The position numbers were made by a program, and so were the translations under genes. 8,441 bases of DNA from JANLUX01 sp031409815. GTDB taxonomy: Bacteria > Bacteroidota > Bacteroidia > AKYH767-A > OLB10. Below are positions 1 through 5,668 of this stretch, piece by piece. The notes beneath the pieces were generated by a model. It was not told where the DNA came from. It did not search any database and worked only from the letters and a program-made list of their open reading frames with translations. Within the stretch, counting starts at the first letter, position 1. Each line of letters starts with the position of its first letter. The stretch is from contig JANNXV010000205.1 of the NCBI GenBank assembly GCA_031409815.1, positions 1 through 8,441 on the forward strand, in the 5' to 3' direction.

Positions 1-21
1 ACGTCTTCTTTTTTCATATTT

Positions 22-126
22 AAGTGTGTTAAAGTTATTTGAAAAGTTATTTCCGAAAATTTTTTTTATGACCTTTTTAAAGGAGGTCAAAAAAATTTTC
101 AGAATAACTTTTCTACTTACACACTT
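22..126. repeat. Long imperfect palindrome overlapping the 3' end of the propeller gene
   Basis: Two arms about 50 bp long face each other. AAGTGTGT (22-29) pairs with ACACACTT (119-126), GAAAAGTTATT (41-51) pairs with AATAACTTTTC (103-113), GAAAATTTTTT (55-65) pairs with the A-run plus TTTTC at 90-100, and TGACCT (69-74) pairs with AGGTCA (84-89) around a small loop. The stop codon of the minus-strand gene (117-119) lies in the right arm. A further short inverted repeat, GAGGG/CCCTC (128-132/139-143), adjoins it. It could act as a bidirectional transcription terminator, or be a remnant of a miniature inverted-repeat element. No transposase is visible, and the window begins only 21 bp to the left, so the left boundary is uncertain. 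Confidence 0.7.
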
Positions 127-1628
127 TGAGGGACACTACCCTCCTTTACAAACTTCCTCATCACCTTATCCTTATCCGTTTGCAAACTGATTATATACAT
201 GCCTGCTTTTAACCCTGCTATGTTTATTATTGCCTCTTTATTAAATGCCTGTTGCAAAAGCAAACGCCCTGATAAATCGTTAATAGTTAAAAGAGCATTA
301 ATAAAAAACGGTGCGCTGACTGTAAAATTATTATGTGCCGGGTTAGGATAAATGCTTACCTCAACATTTTGTTTATGCTCGGGCACTCCTACGCCAATTA
401 TACACAATGTATCCACACAACCCATGCTATCCATTTTTATAACCCACATATCCTGAAAGCCAACATCAGTTACCCAACCACAGGCTATATAACCTCCATC
501 TGGGGTAGGTTTTATATCACGTAAATAATTGGCGTCACATAACCCTGTACAGTTAGTGGTAGATGGATAATAACTACGATACCAAAGGCTATCGCCTTGA
601 GGGGATATTTTAAAGACACGACCCAATACTCCGACATTTGGACTAAAGTTGCCACTATGATTTCCCTGACCTGCTGCAATGTAATTGCCATCATTTGTAG
701 CAAGAATAGTAAATGGACCAGCGTAATCAAGAGTATCTCCATAGTCTCTGATCCAAATGGTAACCCCAAGTGAATCTACTTCCATAAAGCGAAATACAGT
801 GTTATCATAATTAGGCAGGAATTGTTGTCGATTAAAGCAAGTTGAAATAATATAATTACCATTTGGCAACAGTTCTACATAAGCAGGACAATCATCTCCA
901 ATATTACCATAACTGCGTTGCCATTTAAAGTTACCTGAACTATCTATCTTCAATAAATAGGTATCAACATTTCCCGAAATGGAAGTAATATTACCTCCGA
1001 TTATATAACCACCATCAAATGTTTGTTGCACACTGAAAGCTTGTTCATAAACATTTGGTGAGCCAATAGTTTTTTGCCATTGAACATTGCCAAGGCTATC
1101 GGTTTTAACAATATATAGATCAACTAAAGAAGGCCCAAATGGATTGGATACTCCCACTGCAATAAATCCGCTATCACTTGTTTGCTTTACCTGGTAAAAT
1201 TGATAATCTGAGATGCTATCACCATAAAATTTTGTCCAAAGGCTATCTCCATTTATGTTTAATTTCATCAGCATTGCTAACACCGCGCCATTATCAATCC
1301 CTCCACCAAGCATATATCCATCATCATAGGTTTTTACCATTGAACCTACTAAACCTAGGAAATAATCAGCGCTGTCAGAGCCATAAGATTTACGGTAAAT
1401 GGTGTTGCCGTTTGTATCTATTTTTAATAATGCCAAATGCAATCTATTATTTATGCTATCACGTGCTAGACCTCCAATTAAATAACTATTAGGCTCTACG
1501 ATTAGAGCTACTGCTCCATCGTTATTATTTGAACCATAAAAATTATATAAACTATCGAATCTCATTATTTGACACTGTGATTTGATTGCTAGAAAAAATA
1601 AACCAATGATAATTTTAATTTTGTTCAT
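117..1628 (-). CDS. Secreted seven-bladed beta-propeller protein with T9SS type A sorting domain
   Basis: A 503-residue exported protein of unknown ligand. Residues 1-19 form a Sec signal peptide (a basic start, a hydrophobic stretch, then SQC before Q20). About seven repeats of 45-55 residues follow. Each has a DGGYIxxG-like strand (for example TYDDGYMLGGG, TFDGGYIIGGN, TPDGGYIACG) and then a K(I/T)DxxGNxxWxKxYG-like strand, the pattern of the delta-60/DUF5122-like propellers found in Bacteroidota surface proteins. The C-terminus is a T9SS sorting domain (about 424-496) with YPNP at 427-430 and the closing LKAGMYIISLQ segment, so secretion across the outer membrane by the type IX system is expected. 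It is a paralogue of the gene at 2350-3837. It differs by a seven-residue extension, GSVPQSV, encoded next to the palindrome at the window's left end. A hairpin ends 8 nt before the start codon. The domain call is firm; the biological role is unknown. Confidence 0.9.
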   Translation of the reverse strand: MNKIKIIIGLFFLAIKSQCQIMRFDSLYNFYGSNNNDGAVALIVEPNSYLIGGLARDSINNRLHLALLKIDTNGNTIYRKSYGSDSADYFLGLVGSMVKTYDDGYMLGGGIDNGAVLAMLMKLNINGDSLWTKFYGDSISDYQFYQVKQTSDSGFIAVGVSNPFGPSLVDLYIVKTDSLGNVQWQKTIGSPNVYEQAFSVQQTFDGGYIIGGNITSISGNVDTYLLKIDSSGNFKWQRSYGNIGDDCPAYVELLPNGNYIISTCFNRQQFLPNYDNTVFRFMEVDSLGVTIWIRDYGDTLDYAGPFTILATNDGNYIAAGQGNHSGNFSPNVGVLGRVFKISPQGDSLWYRSYYPSTTNCTGLCDANYLRDIKPTPDGGYIACGWVTDVGFQDMWVIKMDSMGCVDTLCIIGVGVPEHKQNVEVSIYPNPAHNNFTVSAPFFINALLTINDLSGRLLLQQAFNKEAIINIAGLKAGMYIISLQTDKDKVMRKFVKEGSVPQSV

Positions 1629-1636
1629 AATAATAA

Positions 1637-1660
1637 AAGGGTTAGCAAAAGCTAACCCTT
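1637..1660 (-). promoter_or_regulatory. Hairpin 8 nt upstream of the propeller gene start
   Basis: A perfect 10-bp stem (1637-1646 with 1651-1660) closes a 4-nt loop. In the minus-strand transcript it lies between the stop of the upstream truncated gene (1671) and the start codon at 1628. It may terminate the upstream transcript, because a short T-rich stretch follows, or it may be a 5'-leader structure controlling translation. An equivalent hairpin at the same spacing precedes the paralogue at 3837, where there is no nearby upstream gene to terminate. That favours a leader role. Confidence 0.6.
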
Positions 1661-1670
1661 AAATTTAATA

Positions 1671-2297
1671 TTATATTTTAATTAATTTTTCAATTGCTAT
1701 AACAGTATTTCCTTCCTTGATAACAAGAAGGTAAAAACCCGGTGTTAAAGATTGCAATGCACATTCCTTTTGTGTTTGCTCGTTTTCTATATTATCAGTT
1801 AATAGAACACGCCCTGTAGATGGCTCAACAAATTGAATAGTTACTTGCCCATAATAAACCCGATGGAGTGTGATAAGTATTTTATCTTTTGCGGGAATAG
1901 GTTGTAGTGTAACCGTTTTGTTTGCACTAACATTGTTTGCTATTGAATTTATTCCCCTTGCACCTGATGCAAAATCTATTTCAGCAATATCAATAGGTGT
2001 TTTGCTGCCTGTTTTTATATCATGAAATATTTTTGTTTGTACGTTTTCAGTACCTGATAAGGCAAGTGTGGGTGCCGCATACTGACCAAGCGGGGTAGTA
2101 TTTACATTTCCGGTATCAGAAACATTAACTTGCAAAATGGAATCGATGGCCTGAGCAAACAAGGCTGTTGAAGGGTCCAACAATAATTGACTAATGCTAA
2201 TTTGTGCAGCAGTTGTGTCGCCTTTATCCAACTGCAACTGCAACAGCAGTTTTAACTCAGCACTGTTTTCAGGTGTACCTCTTGTTGTCTGAACCAT
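1671..2297 (-). CDS. Orphan T9SS C-terminal tail, probable 5'-truncated remnant of a large surface protein
   Basis: This 208-residue reading frame has no signal peptide, yet it ends in a recognisable T9SS sorting-type domain: residues about 133-208 begin PIPAKDKILIT and contain LTPGFYLLVIKEG near the end. Residues about 8-55 are helical and TPR-like (ENSAELKLLLQLQLDKGD and onward). That resembles the segment which, in large Bacteroidota adhesin-like proteins, sits just before the sorting domain. Without an export signal the domain cannot work, so this is most likely a 3' fragment of a longer gene. The annotated start (MVQTT) lies inside a 9-nt-periodic repeat, with an in-frame stop two codons upstream. 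It lies between two paralogous propeller genes on the same strand, with gaps of 52 and 42 bp. The open frame is clear; its status as a functional gene is doubtful. Confidence 0.6.
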   Translation of the reverse strand: MVQTTRGTPENSAELKLLLQLQLDKGDTTAAQISISQLLLDPSTALFAQAIDSILQVNVSDTGNVNTTPLGQYAAPTLALSGTENVQTKIFHDIKTGSKTPIDIAEIDFASGARGINSIANNVSANKTVTLQPIPAKDKILITLHRVYYGQVTIQFVEPSTGRVLLTDNIENEQTQKECALQSLTPGFYLLVIKEGNTVIAIEKLIKI

Positions 2298-2328
2298 GAT
2301 TTATAGGATTAATGTGATGAACAGGATT
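2286..2328 (-). repeat. Short 9-nt-periodic repeat containing the apparent start of the truncated gene
   Basis: Read on the minus strand, ATC recurs at exactly 9-nt spacing in four successive units: ATCCTGTTC, ATCACATTA, ATCCTATAA and ATCATGGTT. The sequence CAGACA follows. The periodic stretch supplies both the ATG of the truncated T9SS-tail frame and a stop codon just upstream of it. From memory, very similar text (ending in ATCATGGTTCAGACA) recurs in intergenic regions of other Bacteroidota genomes; this cannot be verified here. Confidence 0.55.
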
Positions 2329-2349
2329 GTTTTTCTAGTCATTCTTATT

Positions 2350-3837
2350 TTATTCTTTAACAAACTTGACAACGCTCCGTTCTTTTTCATTTTGCAAACT
2401 GATTATATACATGCCTGCTTTTAACCCTGCTATGTTTATTACAACCTCTTTATTAAATGCCTGTTGAAAAAGCAAACGCCCTGAGAAATCGTTAACTGTT
2501 AAAACAGCATCAATAAACAACGGGGCGCTGACTGTAAAATTATCATGTGCCGGGTTAGGATAAATGCTTACCTCTACATTTTGTTTATACTCGGGCACTC
2601 CTACACCTATTATACATAATGTATCCACACAACCCATGCTATCCATTTTTATTACCCACATATCCTGAAACCCAACATCAGTTACCCAACCACAAGCTAT
2701 ATAACCTCCATCCGGTGTGGGCTTTATATCGCGGAAATAATTAAGATCGCAAAGCCCTGTACAGTTTACATCAAGATGATAATAGCTGCGATACCATAAG
2801 CTATCACCCTGAGGACTTATTTTAAAAATGCGGCCCAACACTCCTACATTAGGTCCGAAAGTGCTGGTAGGGTCTCCTTGCCCTACGGCTATATAATTGC
2901 CATCGAATGTTGCTTCCAAAGCTGTATGTATATAAAAATCACTTGAATCACTGTATTCTTTACTCCAGATGGTGGTGCCGCTATCATTTACTTTCATAAA
3001 CCAAGGGACTGAATTTTCTTTTCCATTCACAATGCCACGTGAGTGATTGGTAGCTAATATGTAAGAAGTGTCTATAGCATTGATTTGAATACATGGATTA
3101 TAATCGTCATATGGTCCTCCGTAAAATCGTTGCCATTTTATGTTTCCTGCGCTATCTAATCTCAACAGATGAACATCGTAATTAGTTAATGATGCGGGTA
3201 CTCTACCGGAACCTATTACAAAACCATCATCCCAAGTTTGTTGAATACTTAACCCAGCTTCGTAAAAGTTTGTCGAGCCCAATGTTTTATGCCATTGCTC
3301 GTTACCAAGGTTGTCAGTTTTCACAATATATATGTCTGAGAAACCACTCTGTACGTCTTTAAGCCCTACGCCAATAAAGCCACTATCTCGTGTTTGCTTT
3401 ACCTGGTAAAAAAAATCATCGGTTAGGCTATCTCCGTAAAAACGTGTCCACAGACTGTCGCCATTGGCATTTAATTTCATCAACATGCCCAGCTGCAAAC
3501 CGGCAGTGTTTTGAATACTACCGCCAAACATATAACCGCCATCATAAGTTTTTACAAAGGAACTGGCAGCTCCTAAAAAGTAAGCTGCATTTGCATTGCC
3601 ATAAGATTTTTTATACAAAACATTGCCTGATAAATCGAGATTTAACAACCCAAGCTTTTGGCTTTGGGTTGCAGTATCAAACACCACCCCTCCAATTAAA
3701 AAAAAGGTAGGCTCTACAATTATGGAATTGGCCCCTTCATAGTCGTCATAAAAATCATAAAGACTGTCGAACCTTATTTGACTATTAACGTTAAGAGATA
3801 AGTTGAAGAAAAAAAATAACAGGTATATTTTTTTCAT
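2350..3837 (-). CDS. Secreted seven-bladed beta-propeller protein with T9SS type A sorting domain (paralogue)
   Basis: A 495-residue protein with a signal peptide of about 19 residues (a hydrophobic run of Leu and Phe ending NVNS before QIRFDSLY). About seven propeller repeats follow the same two-strand pattern as the gene at 117-1628, for example TYDGGYMFGGS, TWDDGFVIGSG and TPDGGYIACG. The chain ends in a T9SS sorting domain with YPNP at 426-429 and stops at KFVKE. The last third is nearly identical to the paralogue, while the middle blades are much more divergent. This suggests recent duplication followed by gene conversion of the tail or selection for blade diversity. CVDTLC, between the last blade and the sorting domain, may form a disulfide. 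It is likely first in the minus-strand gene set. The ligand is unknown. Confidence 0.9.
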   Translation of the reverse strand: MKKIYLLFFFFNLSLNVNSQIRFDSLYDFYDDYEGANSIIVEPTFFLIGGVVFDTATQSQKLGLLNLDLSGNVLYKKSYGNANAAYFLGAASSFVKTYDGGYMFGGSIQNTAGLQLGMLMKLNANGDSLWTRFYGDSLTDDFFYQVKQTRDSGFIGVGLKDVQSGFSDIYIVKTDNLGNEQWHKTLGSTNFYEAGLSIQQTWDDGFVIGSGRVPASLTNYDVHLLRLDSAGNIKWQRFYGGPYDDYNPCIQINAIDTSYILATNHSRGIVNGKENSVPWFMKVNDSGTTIWSKEYSDSSDFYIHTALEATFDGNYIAVGQGDPTSTFGPNVGVLGRIFKISPQGDSLWYRSYYHLDVNCTGLCDLNYFRDIKPTPDGGYIACGWVTDVGFQDMWVIKMDSMGCVDTLCIIGVGVPEYKQNVEVSIYPNPAHDNFTVSAPLFIDAVLTVNDFSGRLLFQQAFNKEVVINIAGLKAGMYIISLQNEKERSVVKFVKE

Positions 3838-3845
3838 AATATATA

Positions 3846-3871
3846 AATGGGTGCGCTAAAGCGCACTCATT
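3846..3871 (-). promoter_or_regulatory. Hairpin 8 nt upstream of the paralogous propeller gene start
   Basis: An 11-position stem (3846-3856 with 3861-3871) closes a TAAA loop on the plus strand. One position (3850/3867) is G-T on the plus strand and therefore a C/A mismatch in the minus-strand transcript. The hairpin ends 8 nt before the start codon at 3837, exactly as in the paralogue. No gene ends just upstream on this strand, so a terminator role is less likely than a translational or RNA-stability role. Confidence 0.55.
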
Positions 3872-3900
3872 AACTCTAATTATATTTTAATTATTCAGCC

Positions 3901-4000
3901 GTTGCAGGTCTTCTTTCCGACCTGCAACAACAGCGAGTACTAAACTAATGTATTTTTTAATGCGCGGTTATTTCTTGCAGGTCGGAAGGAAGACCTGCAA
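3901..4000. repeat. REP-like inverted pair of GACCTGCAA hairpins
   Basis: The left unit (3901-3928) is a 10-bp hairpin, GTTGCAGGTC/GACCTGCAAC, around TTCTTTCC. The right unit (3975-4000) is a 9-bp hairpin, TTGCAGGTC/GACCTGCAA, around GGAAGGAA. The right unit is the reverse complement of the left at 25 of 26 positions, so the two can also pair with each other across a 47-bp spacer. This is the layout of a bacterial REP doublet (BIME-like). It sits between two divergently transcribed genes. Confidence 0.75.
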
Positions 4001-4023
4001 GGGAGAAAGTTTTAAATGCAATA

Positions 4024-4031
4024 AATATTTG
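4024..4031 (+). promoter_or_regulatory. Near-consensus Bacteroidota -7 box upstream of the helical protein gene
   Basis: AATATTTG differs from the Bacteroidota consensus TAnnTTTG at its first base only. No clear -33 TTTG/TTG element is seen at the expected spacing. If used, it would give a purine-rich leader of about 110 nt before the start at 4148. Confidence 0.25.
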
Positions 4032-4147
4032 AAACTTTTTAAATAAAACGAAAGTACAAGGACGGGAAAACAAGCTAAAGAAGAAGAGAAACTAATAATA
4101 AATATCATAATTAAAATTATAAATTAAAAAACTTAAATTTAAAGAAA

Positions 4148-5062
4148 ATGAAAAAAAACATTGTTAGAGTAAATGATATGCGTATGTTTAAAACAACAAA
4201 CGAGGTATTGATTAGCAATCAACCTATAGTGAACCAGATAGGAGGACTTGTGTTAGCAGGGGTAGATTTAAATGACCTGGTGCTTAGGATTGAATTGAAG
4301 AATGCGGAAATTGAACGCACTACTCAAGGTATTACTAAGAATAAACATATGGCAAGGGTGGCTATGCAAACAAAAGCGCAGTTGATTGCTAACCGGGTGA
4401 TGGCATGGGCAAACTCGGTGGAGGATAATGAGCATTATGCCACTATGAGCGAACTGATTGGAGGGATTACTGTAGCAAGTGACAGTATTTGTTATACGCG
4501 CTGTATGAATGTGGCGAATGTTGCCGAAGGAGTTTTGATTGAATTAGTAAACTGGAAAGTGGTTTTGGCTGATATAACAGATTTAAAGGCAAAATGTGCA
4601 GCATTTAATGCGCTAATGATTACTGCATCAGTGGTGGAAGCAGAGATTAATACTGCAATTAAGGTGTTGGACGCGATGCTGAAGGAGGGAAAAAAATTGA
4701 TGAGTCAGAGAATAGATAAGGTTGTTAAATCGATGAAGACGGATGAGTTTTCGTTTGTGGCAGAATATTTTGCTGCTAGACGTGTTCAGAATTTAGGCCA
4801 TCGTTATACTCAATTTAAGGGTGTGGCCGTTAGCGGATTAACACAGGATGAATTGCGTGATGTTGAAATTCAATTTAGCAATGGAACAGAAACTTTTATT
4901 GCGAAGACAGATGAAAATGGTAAATATGTTGAACGTTTGAATCCGGATGTGTATGATATAGTAGTATCGCATCCACAGTATGAAAGTTTTGTGATTGAAG
5001 GAAAACGTATAGAACCGGGAGAAATTATTGTGGAGAATTTTGAGTTGAAGCCGAAAGCATAA
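4148..5062 (+). CDS. Unrecognised protein: helical N-terminal domain plus carboxypeptidase-regulatory-like beta-sandwich
   Basis: A 304-residue protein with no signal peptide, lipobox or membrane segment. Residues about 20-215 are predicted from composition to be almost entirely helical, rich in Ala, Val, Leu and Lys, with stretches such as VEAEINTAIKVLDAMLKEGKK suggesting a bundle or coiled coil. Residues about 223-304 resemble a CarboxypepD_reg/CNA-B-type domain: the pattern is FKGVAVSG, then VEIQFSNG, then TDENGKYVERLNPDVYDIVVSHPQY. That fold is usually extracellular, so its pairing with an apparently cytoplasmic helical domain is odd. The start is preceded by a very A-rich leader, usual for this phylum. 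It is transcribed alone and closed by hairpins. I do not recognise the family, and no function is proposed. Confidence 0.8.
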   Translation: MKKNIVRVNDMRMFKTTNEVLISNQPIVNQIGGLVLAGVDLNDLVLRIELKNAEIERTTQGITKNKHMARVAMQTKAQLIANRVMAWANSVEDNEHYATMSELIGGITVASDSICYTRCMNVANVAEGVLIELVNWKVVLADITDLKAKCAAFNALMITASVVEAEINTAIKVLDAMLKEGKKLMSQRIDKVVKSMKTDEFSFVAEYFAARRVQNLGHRYTQFKGVAVSGLTQDELRDVEIQFSNGTETFIAKTDENGKYVERLNPDVYDIVVSHPQYESFVIEGKRIEPGEIIVENFELKPKA

Positions 5063-5069
5063 AGAAGGA

Positions 5070-5093
5070 GCTGTTAGTAAGGATACCAACAGC
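5070..5093 (+). terminator. First hairpin after the helical protein gene
   Basis: GCTGTTAGTA pairs with TACCAACAGC across an AGGA loop, with one A/C mismatch, beginning 8 nt after the stop codon. TTAATTTTT follows a few bases later, so it may be a weak terminator or a 3'-end stabilising hairpin. Its 3' edge overlaps AGCGGCT (5091-5097), which can instead pair perfectly with AGCCGCT (5121-5127) of the second hairpin. Confidence 0.45.
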
Positions 5094-5120
5094 GGCTTAA
5101 TTTTTATAATTGTTTAATAG

Positions 5121-5155
5121 AGCCGCTCTTGCAGAAATGTGAGGGCGGTTTTTTT
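5121..5155 (+). terminator. Intrinsic terminator of the helical protein gene
   Basis: A 12-bp stem (5121-5132 with 5139-5150), including four G-U pairs, closes the loop AGAAAT and is followed by an unbroken run of seven T (5149-5155). This is a conventional Rho-independent terminator about 60 nt after the stop codon at 5062. Confidence 0.8.
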
Positions 5156-5349
5156 GATTTGGGAAGGAAACGGTAAGGATTGTTTTACACTTAATGCATT
5201 GACCCAACGGGTGGAGAGTGTTTACTGAACTGTGTCAAGAGGAATAAATACCTTTAGACATGATGAGAAAAAGATGTTTTTGAATGGGTGGAAGGAGTGG
5301 ATTGGTGCACCCTAAAGGGAGGGGAACACAAGGTTATTTGTAATTCAAT
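5156..5349. other. Intergenic stretch without a recognisable gene
   Basis: No convincing reading frame or RNA gene is seen between the terminator and the B12 riboswitch promoter. It contains only small palindromes (GGTGCACC near 5314 and CCCTAAAGGG just after it) that give no clear functional signal. Confidence 0.5.
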
Positions 5350-5357
5350 TATATTTG
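5350..5357 (+). promoter_or_regulatory. Bacteroidota -7 promoter box for the B12 riboswitch transcript
   Basis: TATATTTG matches the TAnnTTTG consensus exactly. Transcription would begin around 5362, immediately at the 5' edge of the cobalamin aptamer, which supports the call. The -33 element is weak: the only nearby TTTG (5337-5340) is too close. Confidence 0.55.
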
Positions 5358-5361
5358 CGCT

Positions 5362-5532
5362 GTCGAAGGTTACCGTTAATTCGGTATTAAAAGGGAATCG
5401 CGTGAAAAACGTGAACAGTCCCCGCTGCTGTGATCTCAGCTAAAGAGTCTTGAAAATTTAATCCACTGTCATGGTTTACCTTGATGGGAAGGTTTCAAGA
5501 AATGAGAAAGTCAGAAGACCTGCCCTTGACAA
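5362..5532 (+). ncRNA. Cobalamin riboswitch (aptamer)
   Basis: The conserved blocks of the cobalamin aptamer occur in order: AAGGTT near 5366, TTAAAAGGGAATCGCGTGAA (from 5387), ACAGTCCCCGCTGCTGTGAT (from 5415), CCACTG (5463-5468), GGGAAGG (5486-5492), and the B12 box AAGTCAGAAGACCTGCC (5508-5524). A peripheral stem, TCTTGAAA (5448-5455) with TTTCAAGA (5493-5500), closes the CCACTG/GGGAAGG arm. It binds adenosyl- or methylcobalamin-type ligands and normally represses downstream B12-uptake genes when B12 is plentiful. The downstream gene is a BtuG-like lipoprotein, in agreement. The outer boundaries are approximate. The plus-strand segments 5356-5364 and 5557-5565 are also complementary over 9 bp and could form an enclosing helix if transcription starts early enough. 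Confidence 0.93.
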
Positions 5533-5564
5533 ACATGATGAAGCTTTCGGAGGAAAGGCAGCGC

Positions 5565-5668
5565 ATGATAGCTAATTGCCAGTTGTTACTGCAATTATGT
5601 TTTCATTTCGCTATATTTTCTTATTCGTTAGCCATCATTGGTAGATAAAACTTTTTAAAACTAATGAT
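5565..5668 (+). promoter_or_regulatory. Putative expression platform with mutually exclusive stems
   Basis: Stem A pairs ATGATAGCTAA (5565-5575) with TTAGCCATCAT (5628-5638), with one A/C mismatch. Stem B pairs ATCATTGGT (5634-5642) with ACTAATGAT (5660-5668), 9 bp with one G-U pair, and ends immediately before the start codon at 5669. The two share 5634-5638 and so exclude each other. A smaller hairpin (5573-5597: TAATTGC, bulged C, AGT with ACTGCAATTA) competes with the base of stem A and is followed by a T-rich stretch. Stem B would occlude the ribosome-landing region and stem A would free it. How ligand binding biases the choice is inferred only. Confidence 0.5.

Noticed and set aside
333..1492. 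Open frames on the plus strand and in other minus frames inside the propeller gene
   Set aside because: They are short, lack domain character, and lie entirely within a convincing minus-strand coding sequence with signal peptide, repeats and sorting domain.
3390..3710. Plus-strand open frame inside the second propeller gene
   Set aside because: It mirrors the same shadow frame in the paralogue, so it is explained by the repeated coding sequence on the opposite strand.
1..4000. CRISPR array or tandem-repeat locus
   Set aside because: The repeats present are hairpin pairs, a 9-nt degenerate run and gene-scale duplication; there are no regularly spaced identical repeats with unique spacers.
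4107..4120. ATAATT/AATTAT mini-hairpin before the helical protein gene
   Set aside because: Six A-T pairs with a two-base loop in very AT-rich DNA are expected by chance and would not be stable.
5337..5340. TTTG as a -33 element for the riboswitch promoter
   Set aside because: It is only 9 nt from the -7 box, whereas Bacteroidota promoters have roughly 17-23 nt between the two elements.
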